The notes under the pieces were generated by a model that was given only the letters and a program-made list of their open reading frames with translations, made no database searches and was not told where the DNA came from. This document shows, piece after piece, positions 17,845 to 26,057 of a DNA stretch of 64,000 bases. Both the position numbers and the translations under genes were made by a program. Position 1 is the first letter of the stretch. Each line of letters begins with the position of its first letter. The stretch is from Arthrobacter sp. C9C5 (GTDB lineage: Bacteria; Actinomycetota; Actinomycetes; Actinomycetales; Micrococcaceae), in assembly GCF_013359735.1 (NCBI RefSeq), contig NZ_JABFMX010000009.1, forward strand, positions 1 through 64,000, in the 5' to 3' direction.

Positions 17845-19941
17845 TCAGCGGACCTGGGCCGGGTTGAGCTTCAGGCGCCGCAGCAGCTGGGCGTTCAGCG
17901 CCACCACGATCGTCGAGGCGGACATCAGCACCGCTCCGGCCGCGGGGGAGAGGACGACGCCGGCGAAGGCAAGGGCGCCGGCGGCCAGCGGAACGGAGAC
18001 GATGTTGTAGCCGGCGGCCCAGATGAGGTTCTGCCACATCTTGCGGTAGCTGGCCCGGGAAAGGTCCAGCATGGACAGGACGGCCCGGGGGTCGTTGCCG
18101 GCCAGGACGACGCCAGCGGATTCCATCGCGACGTCGGTACCGGCGCCGATCGCGATGCCGACTTCGGCCCGCGCCAGCGCGGGGGAGTCGTTGACGCCGT
18201 CGCCCACCATCGCCACCTTCAAGCCGCGGGACTGCAGTTCGGCGACTTTCTTGTCCTTGTCGGCCGGTAGGACCTCGGCGAAGACCTCGTCGATGTTGAG
18301 TTCCTCGCCGACGGCGCGGGCCACCTGACGGGCGTCGCCGGTGATCATGGCGACCTTGATGCCACGATCCTGCAGGGCCTTTACGGCCTGCCGGGACTCG
18401 GTCCGCACGGCGTCCTCGAGACTCACGGCCCCCAGAATCTTGTGCCCGTCAATGACGTGGAGCACGGCCGCGCCGCGGTCCATCCAGGCCCGGGTGGTAC
18501 TTGCCAGTGCCTGCGGTTCTGCCGCTTCGAGGTCGCGGAGCAGGGCCGGGCCGCCGACCTGGATGGTCCTGCCGCCGACCGTGGCGCGGACGCCGCGGCC
18601 GGTCATGGACGAAAACTCGGTAGCCGCCGGAATCTGCAGGCTCTGCTGGCGCGCCGCCCGGACGATCGCACGTGCCACCGGGTGCTCGCTGTCTGCCTCG
18701 ACGGCTGCGGCCAGTGCCAGGAGACTGTCCCGGTCCACGCCCTCGGCGGTGGCGACGTCCTTGAGGGCGGGTTCGCCCTTGGTGAGGGTCCCGGTCTTGT
18801 CGAAGAGGACGACGTCGACGGTCCGCATCCGTTCCAGAGCCATCCGGTTCTTGATCAGGACCCCGGCTCGGGCGGCCTGTTCCGTGGAAATCGCAATGAC
18901 CAGCGGGATGGCCAGGCCCAGGGCATGCGGGCAGGCGATCACGAGCACGGTGACGGTGCGGCTGACGGCGTCGGGAATGCTGCCCAGCAGGGACCAGACG
19001 ATGAACGTGATGACGCCGGCGCCGGCGGCGAAGTAAAACAGGAACGCTGCAGCCCGGTCGGCCAAAGCCTGGGCCTTGGACGAGGAGGCCTGCGCCTCGG
19101 CCACCAGCCGCTGGATCCCGGCCAGGGCGGTGTCATCCCCGACGGCGGTGACCTGCACGCGGACCGTGTTGTCCGTGGCCACGGTCCCGGCGACGACCTT
19201 GTCTCCGGGTGAGCGGAGCACTGTCTTGGATTCGCCGGTGATCATCGACTCGTCGAATTCGGCCTGGCCGTCGACGACCACACCGTCGGCCGGCATCCTT
19301 GCTCCGGAGCGGACCAGGACGGTGTCCCCTGCCACGAGTTCGCTGACTTTGACGGTCTCCGTGCCCGCTGCCGTGATCCGGTCCGCCTCGTCCGGCAGCA
19401 GTGCGGCGAGGGCGTCGAGCGCGCCCCGCGCCGAGCCGAGGGCGCGCATCTCGATCCAGTGCCCCAGCAGCATGATCGCCACCAGCAGGGCCAGCTCCCA
19501 CCAGAAGTCGAGGTCAAACCCCCCGATGCCCAGGCTCGTGACCCACGAGGCGACGAAAGCGACGCTGATGGCCATGGCGATCAGCAGCATCATGGCAGGT
19601 TTCCGGCTCTTCAGTTCATCCAGCCCACCCTTGAGGAAGGGCTGCCCGCCATAGAAGAAGATGACGGTCCCCAGTACCGGCGGGATCCAGGCCGAACCGG
19701 GGAAAACCGGGGGCGCGTAGCCGAGCAGGTGTCCGAACATGGGGCTGAACAGCACCACCGGGACCGCCAGCGCCAGCGTCAGCCAGAACCTGTTCTTGAA
19801 CATCGCGACGCTGTGGCCGGCGTGCTGGCCATGGCTGTGCACGAGGTGCTCATCGTCCCGGCCGGGCTGTGCTTGGTGGTGGCCGGAGTGGCCGGTGCCG
19901 GCCCGCAGTTGGTCAGTCTGTCCGCTGTGCTGGTGGTCCAT
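17845..19941 (-). CDS. copB: Copper-translocating P1B-type ATPase, CopB subgroup
   Basis: A 698-residue heavy-metal pump. The membrane metal site is C337-P-H339 rather than CPC, which marks the CopB (P1B-3) group that exports copper. The phosphorylated Asp381 is in DKTGT; TGES and GDGVND are intact. The N terminus is a His/Met-rich tail (MDHQHSG... HSHGQHAGHS) in place of a Cys-type HMA domain. The ATG at 19941 has GGAGG about 10 bases upstream. A CsoR/CstR-type palindrome at 19991-20007 lies 50 bases before the start, between this gene and the multicopper oxidase, so the pump has its own regulated promoter. Confidence 0.95.
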   Translation of the reverse strand: MDHQHSGQTDQLRAGTGHSGHHQAQPGRDDEHLVHSHGQHAGHSVAMFKNRFWLTLALAVPVVLFSPMFGHLLGYAPPVFPGSAWIPPVLGTVIFFYGGQPFLKGGLDELKSRKPAMMLLIAMAISVAFVASWVTSLGIGGFDLDFWWELALLVAIMLLGHWIEMRALGSARGALDALAALLPDEADRITAAGTETVKVSELVAGDTVLVRSGARMPADGVVVDGQAEFDESMITGESKTVLRSPGDKVVAGTVATDNTVRVQVTAVGDDTALAGIQRLVAEAQASSSKAQALADRAAAFLFYFAAGAGVITFIVWSLLGSIPDAVSRTVTVLVIACPHALGLAIPLVIAISTEQAARAGVLIKNRMALERMRTVDVVLFDKTGTLTKGEPALKDVATAEGVDRDSLLALAAAVEADSEHPVARAIVRAARQQSLQIPAATEFSSMTGRGVRATVGGRTIQVGGPALLRDLEAAEPQALASTTRAWMDRGAAVLHVIDGHKILGAVSLEDAVRTESRQAVKALQDRGIKVAMITGDARQVARAVGEELNIDEVFAEVLPADKDKKVAELQSRGLKVAMVGDGVNDSPALARAEVGIAIGAGTDVAMESAGVVLAGNDPRAVLSMLDLSRASYRKMWQNLIWAAGYNIVSVPLAAGALAFAGVVLSPAAGAVLMSASTIVVALNAQLLRRLKLNPAQVR

Positions 19942-19990
19942 GGTTCCTGCCTCCGGAGAAGTCGCGGCTGTCCTGTTGCCGACTCCAAAC

Positions 19991-20007
19991 ATACCCCCGG
20001 GGGGTAT
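19991..20007. promoter_or_regulatory. CsoR-type G-tract operator upstream of copB
   Basis: ATACCCCCGGGGGGTAT is a near-perfect palindrome of A/T-flanked G/C tracts, the hallmark of CsoR-family operators. It starts 50 bases before the copB ATG, where it would block transcription. The same ATACC...GGGGTAT design occurs twice upstream of the CsoR-family gene at 41737. Confidence 0.82.
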
Positions 20008-20054
20008 ATTTGGCAATAGCGTCGTTGGATCGGCCAGGCACTCCGAACCCGGGG

Positions 20055-21536
20055 TCAGCGCACCTCGATGACGCCCATCATGCCGAGGTCCTCATGGTCC
20101 AGGATGTGGCAGTGGTAGACGGAGCGGCCGGTAAAATCCCGGAATGCGATCCGGACCGTGCACTGGCCGTTGGCCGGCACGTTGACCACATCGCGGAGAA
20201 CCGCCGTCTCCAGGGCGCGGCCATTCTCCGCTATGAGCTGCATCGGCCACACGTGCAGGTGGAAGGGATGGTCCATGGGGCTGCGGTTGACCAGGACCCA
20301 CTCCTCAACCGTCCCGGCGGCGACGGTGGTGTCCGTCCTTCGCTCGTCGAAGGTCAGGCCGTTAATGGTGAAGCCCATCATTCCCGCGCCCATTCCCGCA
20401 CCCATTGGCGTGGCGAGAATTAGCTGCCGGCGCGCGGCGACGGCGGCGGAGCGCAACTCAGGCGGGGCGGCCCCGGCCGAAATGACGGGGGCCGGCGGGG
20501 CCGGGTCGCCGGCCACGTCCAGCGTTGCCAGGGTGGTCCCGGCCGGATCCGCCGTCCCGTCCTGCTCCGCCGGCAGGCCAGGGCCCATGCCGCGCCGGCT
20601 CATCCCGGGCATGGTCCCGCGGTCATAAGGCACCGCGCGCAGTTCGGATTGCCCGAGGGCGGCCGTGACCAGCAGCTCCGCCCGGTTCCCCGGCGCCAGC
20701 AGCACTTCCTGCACGTCCGACGGCGAGCGGAACCGCCCCGAGTCCATGCCCAGGAGCTGCAGCTTTTGTCCGTCCAGCCGCAAGCGCAGGTACCGGGCCA
20801 CGCAGCAGTTCACAATGCGCCACCGTTCCCGTTGCCCCGGCCGCGCCGCCAAACGGGGATTGGCTTGGCCGTTGACCAGCAGGAGCGCACCCTCGCGCCC
20901 GACCATCCGGTCCTGCTGCGAGGCCTCGGCCACGTTCCCGGCACCGTCCAGGCTGGTGTCCGAGACGAGCAGTACGCGTTCGGCGCTCGCGGGCACCGGC
21001 ACGGGATCTTCGACGATGATGGCGCCGAAGAGGCCCGCGAAGATCTGGTCAGAGACCCGGCCGTGGTGATGCGGGTGGTACCAGTACAAGCCTGGCGGGT
21101 GCCCGGCCGGGAGTTGGTATTCGTAGTCGAAGCTGCTGCCAGGGTCCACGGCCACGAACACGTTGTCGCCGTTGCCCTGGGGCGAGACGTGGAGTCCGTG
21201 CAGGTGCAGGTTGCTGGGTTCGGCCAGCTTGTTGACCAGTTTGAGCCTCAGCACGTCCCCGGCGCGCAGCCGGAGGGTGGGTCCGGGGATGCCGCCGTTG
21301 TAGCCCAATGCCCCCGCCTGCCGGCCGGCCAGCGGGAACTGGCCCGGGGCCGCCTGGAGGCTGGCTTCCAGGATGCCGCCCGAACTGCTGAACGACGGCG
21401 GTTGCCCCAGGGGCTCTCCGGTCACCGGCGACGGCCGCGAGTTGAGGGACCACCACAGGCCGGCGCCCCCGGCAACGGTTCCGGTCAGGCCGACTCCGCC
21501 CAGCAACAAGGCGCTGCGGCGGCTGATAGGAGGCAC
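20055..21536 (-). CDS. Multicopper oxidase, Tat-exported (CueO/laccase type)
   Basis: A 493-residue exported oxidase. It has a twin-arginine signal (SRRSALLLGG, residues 5-14). The four copper-binding clusters are all present: HLHGLH, HPHHHG, HPFHLHVW and HCHILDHEDLGMM, the last with the type 1 Met. A Met/Gly-rich segment (GTMPGMSRRGMGPG and MGAGMGAGMMGF) resembles the Met-rich copper-entry part of CueO. It probably oxidises Cu(I) to the less toxic Cu(II) outside the cell. The GTG start shares its G with the TAG stop of the SHOCT gene (TAGTG). Confidence 0.93.
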   Translation of the reverse strand: MPPISRRSALLLGGVGLTGTVAGGAGLWWSLNSRPSPVTGEPLGQPPSFSSSGGILEASLQAAPGQFPLAGRQAGALGYNGGIPGPTLRLRAGDVLRLKLVNKLAEPSNLHLHGLHVSPQGNGDNVFVAVDPGSSFDYEYQLPAGHPPGLYWYHPHHHGRVSDQIFAGLFGAIIVEDPVPVPASAERVLLVSDTSLDGAGNVAEASQQDRMVGREGALLLVNGQANPRLAARPGQRERWRIVNCCVARYLRLRLDGQKLQLLGMDSGRFRSPSDVQEVLLAPGNRAELLVTAALGQSELRAVPYDRGTMPGMSRRGMGPGLPAEQDGTADPAGTTLATLDVAGDPAPPAPVISAGAAPPELRSAAVAARRQLILATPMGAGMGAGMMGFTINGLTFDERRTDTTVAAGTVEEWVLVNRSPMDHPFHLHVWPMQLIAENGRALETAVLRDVVNVPANGQCTVRIAFRDFTGRSVYHCHILDHEDLGMMGVIEVR

Positions 21537-21853
21537 TACGGCCCCTCGCCGAGTTCCCTGACGTGCTCGCGGTACTGCTCTGCCGTCAGTTCGCCTTTCG
21601 CGAAGCGCTCATCGAGGATGAGCCGGGCCTGGCTCCTGCCGCCCGGGGTTCCAGGGCTCCGGCCGGGCGTGCCCGGCTGGGGGGAGGGACCGGGGTGGCC
21701 GTAGGGTCCGGGGTGGCCTGGCCCGGGCTGCGCTCCGCCGCCGGGCCCGCCGAAGATCCGGACCGCGAGCAGCACCAGCACAGCGATTCCGACGAGGAAC
21801 AGCACCCCCCACAGCCACATCCACCACAGGTTCTGCCCGTAACCCCACATCAT
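21536..21853 (-). CDS. SHOCT-domain small membrane protein
   Basis: A 105-residue protein: Met/Trp-rich first ten residues (MMWGYGQNLWWMWLW), one transmembrane segment (about residues 10-34), a Pro/Gly-rich linker, and a C-terminal SHOCT domain (ARLILDERFAKGELTAEQYREHVREL). SHOCT is a short helical oligomerisation domain often found in small membrane proteins beside copper and stress genes. The ATG at 21853 has AAGGGA upstream; a TTG six codons earlier is less likely. It is translationally coupled to the multicopper oxidase. Its function is unknown. Confidence 0.85.
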   Translation of the reverse strand: MMWGYGQNLWWMWLWGVLFLVGIAVLVLLAVRIFGGPGGGAQPGPGHPGPYGHPGPSPQPGTPGRSPGTPGGRSQARLILDERFAKGELTAEQYREHVRELGEGP

Positions 21854-21948
21854 GACTGTTCCCTTCGCCAACGGAAGCTACTGGTCCCATGGTGCTCCCG
21901 CCGGGACAGCGGCGCTAGGGTCCTAAGTCGCCCTCCGACCAGGCGCCG

Positions 21949-23322
21949 TCAGCTGATGAGCAGGCCCAGGGCTTCGGCCAGGTGGCCGACTTCCCGGACC
22001 GAGAAGCCCGCGGGGACCGGACCGGGCCCGTTGGGGCTGGCGGGCACCACGGCGTGGGTGAACCCCAGCCGGTGCGCCTCCTGGATGCGCTGGTTGATTC
22101 CCGGCACCGGACGGACCTCGCCGGCCAGGCCCACCTCGCCAAACGCGATCAGCCGCTGCGGGAGCGGCTTCTTGGCCTTCGCCGAGGCGACGGCCAGGGC
22201 CACGGCGAGATCCGTGGCGGGTTCGCTGAGCTTCACCCCGCCCACGGTCGCGACGTAGGAGTCATCCTTGTGCAGCAGGCAGCCGGCGCGCTGCTGCAGC
22301 ACAGCCAGGAGCATCGCGACCCGGGAGCTGTCCAAGCCGCTGGTGGCCCGGCGCGGCTGCGCGTTGGCGCTTTCGGCGAGCAGGGACTGGACCTCTGCCA
22401 GCAGCGGCCGGCGGCCCTCCAGCGTCACCGTGATGCAGGTGCCGGACACAGGGTCCTTGGTGCGGGAGACAAACAAGCCGCTGGGATCGGCCAGACCGAC
22501 GATGCCGTCCTCGTTCAGGTCGAAGCAGCCGACGTCGTCGGTGGGGCCATAGCGGTTTTTCACGGCGCGCAGCAGCCGCAGCCGCGAGTGCCGCTCGCCC
22601 TCGAACTGGCAGACCACGTCCACCAGGTGCTCGAGCAGCCGGGGCCCGGCGATCGAGCCGTCCTTGGTCACGTGCCCCACCAGCAGGGTGGTCATGTTGC
22701 GGCGCTTGGCGGCGGCGATCAGCGAGGCCGCGACTTCTCGGACCTGGGAGACGCCGCCGGCGCTGCCTTCGACGTCGGCGCTGCTCAGCGTCTGGACCGA
22801 ATCCACAACCAGCAGCCTCGGCTCAAGTTTTTCCACCTGCCCCAGCGCCTGGCCGAGGTCCGTTTCGGCGGACAGGTACAGCGATTCGGCGACGGCGTCG
22901 ATCCGGTCCGCGCGCAGCTTCACCTGGGCGGCCGATTCCTCGCCGGTGACGTAGAGGACGTCTTGGGCGGTGCGGGCGAACTTGGCCGCGACGTCCAGCA
23001 GCAGCGTGGACTTGCCCACGCCGGGCTCGCCGGCCAGCAGGATCACCGCGCCGGGAACCAGTCCGCCGCCCAGCACGCGGTCCAGTTCGTCTACCCCGGT
23101 GGGGAGGAACGCTGCCGTCGTGGCATCGACGTCGGCGATGCGGCGGGCCGGCTCCAGGACGGTGGTCGCCGCCGTCGTCCGCGCCACGGCGGCGCCGGTT
23201 TCCTCAACCGTGCCCCAGGCCTGGCACTCGCCGCACCGGCCCACCCACTTTGCCGTGGTCCAGCCGCATTCCGCGCACTTGTAGCCCGGCGCCTTCGCGG
23301 CGCGGGAAGTCTTTGTTGCCAT
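21949..23322 (-). CDS. radA: DNA repair/recombination ATPase RadA
   Basis: A 457-residue RadA. It has an N-terminal zinc finger (CAECGWTTAKWVGRCGEC, about residues 16-33), Walker A GEPGVGKSTL, the RadA-specific KNRYG motif, and a C-terminal Lon-like domain (PATDLAVALAVASAKAKKPLP). It promotes branch migration during homologous recombination and works with RecA. In many relatives it sits next to disA, but here FUSC and copper genes flank it. Confidence 0.95.
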   Translation of the reverse strand: MATKTSRAAKAPGYKCAECGWTTAKWVGRCGECQAWGTVEETGAAVARTTAATTVLEPARRIADVDATTAAFLPTGVDELDRVLGGGLVPGAVILLAGEPGVGKSTLLLDVAAKFARTAQDVLYVTGEESAAQVKLRADRIDAVAESLYLSAETDLGQALGQVEKLEPRLLVVDSVQTLSSADVEGSAGGVSQVREVAASLIAAAKRRNMTTLLVGHVTKDGSIAGPRLLEHLVDVVCQFEGERHSRLRLLRAVKNRYGPTDDVGCFDLNEDGIVGLADPSGLFVSRTKDPVSGTCITVTLEGRRPLLAEVQSLLAESANAQPRRATSGLDSSRVAMLLAVLQQRAGCLLHKDDSYVATVGGVKLSEPATDLAVALAVASAKAKKPLPQRLIAFGEVGLAGEVRPVPGINQRIQEAHRLGFTHAVVPASPNGPGPVPAGFSVREVGHLAEALGLLIS

Positions 23323-23414
23323 TGCTCCACCCTAACCGGGGGCAGCGACATTCGAGCCCGGGCCCGGGGACGCTGACGGGGCCCGGTTCGGGGGACGCAG
23401 GCCGGCACCCGGGA

Positions 23415-24548
23415 CTAGAGGGCAGGCAGGATGTCCCGGGCCTCGTTCGGATCCATGCCGGCGGCTTCGAGGAGGTCCACCATGAGCGGGCGGAAGAGCA
23501 TCACCACGGTTTCCCCCTCAAGCCGCTGCACGTCCAGCAGGCGCGGGTGCAGCCGGCCTGCGGTCTCGCTCAGTTCCACCCTCGCCGTGCGCAGGTGGGC
23601 GCGGCGGACACCGTCGTGCACCTCCGCCAGCCCCAGGCCCAGTTCATCGATCGCCGCGGCAGTCTCCTGCAGGACCTCGGCAATGTTCTCGGTGGCCTCG
23701 TCCGAGAGCGCGGCGTGGTTGATCGCGCTGGTCAGCCGGCGCGCAAACACGCGGCTGTTGCGCAGCGCGAGGTCGATGAAGTCCACCGACTGCGCCAGCC
23801 GGTCCAGCTCGTCCCGGTACCGGCGGTAGGCGGGGGCCAGGGTGGCCACCTCACCGGAGGAGCGCAGCGTCTGGCGCATTGCATCGACCAGGGGCTGGCA
23901 GTTGCGTCCGCGGATCAGCGCATGCCAAGCCTGGGTGGAGTCACTGTGGGTCAGGGCCGAGGAGCACTCGCGCAGCACCTCCGCCAGTTCGTGCAGCAGT
24001 TTCTTCACGTCGTTGCGGGGTTCGCGCCGCGGATCCTTGGGGATCAGGAAGGTTACCGCCAGCGCGAAGACGCCGCCCACCACGGCATCGATACTCCGGG
24101 TGAACGGTCCTCCGGCGGGGGCCGGCAGCAGCACCACCAGCAGGGACTGCAGCCCCAGCTGGGTGGTGAAAATAGTTCCGCTGTCCAGGAAGCGCGCCAG
24201 TAGAATCGAGAAGAGGAGCACGACGGCGGCCTGCCAGATCCCGGCGCCCAGCCAGTGCAGCAACAGGTCGCCCACCACAATGCCGATAGTGCAGCCCAGC
24301 CCCACCTCCACGACCCGGCGAAGCCGGGGATCACGGGAGAAGCCCAGGGCTATCAGGGAGGAGGTGGCGGCAAACAACGGCCCGGTGTGGCCCAGGACGT
24401 ACTCTGCGAAGGCGTAGGCTCCCACCGCGCAGGCCGTCATCTGGAGCGCAGGCACCAGCGAATTACGGCTCCGGACAAATCCGGTGCGGACCCGGCCGCG
24501 CAGAAATCGTGCGCTTGCAGTGAGTCCAGTAGCGGAGGCCATGCGCAC
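23415..24548 (-). CDS. FUSC-type membrane protein, possible aromatic acid exporter
   Basis: A 377-residue protein with about five or six hydrophobic segments in the N-terminal half (for example PALQMTACAVGAYAFAEYVLG and AAVVLLFSILLARFLDSG) and a long cytosolic helical C-terminal half rich in Arg, Leu and Glu. This is the layout of half-size FUSC/YgaH-like exporters. The GTG at 24548 and the ATG two codons later are both possible. Substrate unknown. It is divergent from pst, sharing the region that carries the PHO box. Confidence 0.82.
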   Translation of the reverse strand: MRMASATGLTASARFLRGRVRTGFVRSRNSLVPALQMTACAVGAYAFAEYVLGHTGPLFAATSSLIALGFSRDPRLRRVVEVGLGCTIGIVVGDLLLHWLGAGIWQAAVVLLFSILLARFLDSGTIFTTQLGLQSLLVVLLPAPAGGPFTRSIDAVVGGVFALAVTFLIPKDPRREPRNDVKKLLHELAEVLRECSSALTHSDSTQAWHALIRGRNCQPLVDAMRQTLRSSGEVATLAPAYRRYRDELDRLAQSVDFIDLALRNSRVFARRLTSAINHAALSDEATENIAEVLQETAAAIDELGLGLAEVHDGVRRAHLRTARVELSETAGRLHPRLLDVQRLEGETVVMLFRPLMVDLLEAAGMDPNEARDILPAL

Positions 24549-24656
24549 CAGTCTATTTGCTGTCCGCGGCGCCCAAGGCGCGGGCCGCGGCCCCTACGGC
24601 TGTGACGCAGCTAACGCAAGACCAACCCGTCAGTCGTCGACCAATGGTCCGACGTC

Positions 24657-24711
24657 GTTAACCCGCCGTTCACTTTGGACCCCAGTTCCCTTCACCTGGG
24701 GCACTTAACTT
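24657..24711 (+). promoter_or_regulatory. PHO box (11-bp repeats) upstream of pstS
   Basis: GTTAACCCGCC (24657), GTTCACTTTGG (24668) and CTTCACCTGGG (24690) fall on an exact 11-base grid; the middle unit at 24679 is degenerate. Actinomycete PhoP binds such direct repeats with consensus GTTCACC plus 4 bases. The box lies about 100 bases before the pstS start and fits phosphate-starvation induction by PhoPR, which is not in this window. Confidence 0.78.
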
Positions 24712-24802
24712 CAGTAGAGGTACAAACCGTATCCACCGTCTTTATTGCCCGGACGCCTCCGGTCCGGCACGCATCTGAATAACCCTGGAAGGGGTACATC
24801 TA

Positions 24803-25921
24803 GTGAAGGCATCACGCTTCGGCCGCAACGCGGCCATCGCTGTTATCGCAGCCGGCGCACTCGCGCTCACCGCTTGCGGTTCGGACAACGCAACCAACAC
24901 CGCTGCAGGAACCCAGTCCGCGTCAGGCCCCAAGGTCACGGGCACGCTGACCGGCATCGGTTCCTCCGCGCAGGGTGCAGCCATGGACGTGTGGAAGACC
25001 AACTTCGCCTCCGCAAACCAGGGCGCCAATGTGCAGTACTCCCCGGACGGTTCCGGCGCAGGCCGCAAGGCCATCCTCGACGGCTCGGCCCAGTTCGCCG
25101 GCTCCGACGCCTACCTCAAGGATGAAGAGGCCGCCAAGGCCAAGGACAAGTGCGGCCCGGACGGCGCCATCGAGGTCCCCGTCTACATCTCGCCGATCGC
25201 CATCGCGTTCAACGTGCCGGGCGTGACGGACCTGAAGCTGGACGCAGCCACCGCGGCCAAGATGTTCCGCGGCGAGATCGCCAAGTGGAACGACCCCGCC
25301 ATCACCGCCCTGAACCCGGACGCCAAGCTGCCGGACCTCAAGGTCACCCCGGTCAACCGCTCTGACGACTCCGGCACCACCAAGAACTTCACCGAGTACC
25401 TCTTCGCCGCGGCTCCCGCCGTCTGGAAGGACAAGGCTGACGGTGTCTGGCCGGCTTCGCTGAAGGGCGAGAATGCCAAGGGCACCTCCGGCGTCGTCAA
25501 GACCGTCACCGACACCGCCGGTGCGGTCACCTACGCCGATGACTCGGCCGTCAGCGGCAAGCTGGGCACCGCCCAGATCAAGGTCGGCTCCGACTTCGTC
25601 AAGATCTCCCCGGAAGCGGCCTCCAAGGCCGTGGACCTGGGCAAGCCCGTCGAGGGCCGCGGCGCCAACGACATGGCCATCAAGCTGGACCGCACCACCA
25701 CCGAAGCCGGCGCCTACCCGCTGGTACTGGTGTCGTACCACATCGTGTGCAGCACCTACGACAAGCAGGAAACCGTCGATCTGGTCAAGAGCTTCGAGAA
25801 GTATGTACTCTCCGCAGAGGGCCAGAAGGCTGCTGCCGACTCCGCCAAGTCGGCTCCGCTCTCCTCCACCCTGGCTGAGAAGGCCGTCAAGGCCATCGAA
25901 TCCATCAAGGTCAAGTCGTAA
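24803..25921 (+). CDS. pstS: Phosphate ABC transporter, binding lipoprotein PstS
   Basis: A 372-residue lipoprotein that captures inorganic phosphate outside the membrane. It has a signal peptide with lipobox LTAC (Cys25), the GSSAQGAAMDVW loop, and the conserved PVNRSDDSGTTKNFTEYL phosphate-binding stretch. The GTG start has GGAAGGGG about 10 bases upstream. A PHO box lies about 100 bases upstream, and a 19-bp hairpin follows the stop and would raise pstS messenger above pstCAB. Confidence 0.96.
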   Translation: MKASRFGRNAAIAVIAAGALALTACGSDNATNTAAGTQSASGPKVTGTLTGIGSSAQGAAMDVWKTNFASANQGANVQYSPDGSGAGRKAILDGSAQFAGSDAYLKDEEAAKAKDKCGPDGAIEVPVYISPIAIAFNVPGVTDLKLDAATAAKMFRGEIAKWNDPAITALNPDAKLPDLKVTPVNRSDDSGTTKNFTEYLFAAAPAVWKDKADGVWPASLKGENAKGTSGVVKTVTDTAGAVTYADDSAVSGKLGTAQIKVGSDFVKISPEAASKAVDLGKPVEGRGANDMAIKLDRTTTEAGAYPLVLVSYHIVCSTYDKQETVDLVKSFEKYVLSAEGQKAAADSAKSAPLSSTLAEKAVKAIESIKVKS

Positions 25922-25937
25922 GGTTTGATCTGTGCGC

Positions 25938-25979
25938 CTAAGTTCCCCGCCCCGCCGCCTGGCGGGGCGGGGAACTTAG
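25938..25979 (+). promoter_or_regulatory. Strong intercistronic hairpin pstS-pstC
   Basis: A perfect 19-bp stem: CTAAGTTCCCCGCCCCGCC (25938-25956) pairs with 25961-25979, with a 4-base loop and no U-tract. Between a binding-protein gene and its permease genes, such hairpins usually act as partial terminators or as 3' stabilisers of the first message, giving more binding protein than permease. Confidence 0.8.
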
Positions 25980-26057
25980 CCGCGTCACCCGCAGTTCCGT
26001 AACGGGCCGTTCCACGAGGTTCCGTACATCCGCAACACCGACACCGAAGGGCCAGGT

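Noticed and set aside
17831..18037. An upstream extension of the methyltransferase frame
   Set aside because: It runs out of frame through the end of the copper ATPase gene; the ATG at 17830 is the first plausible start.
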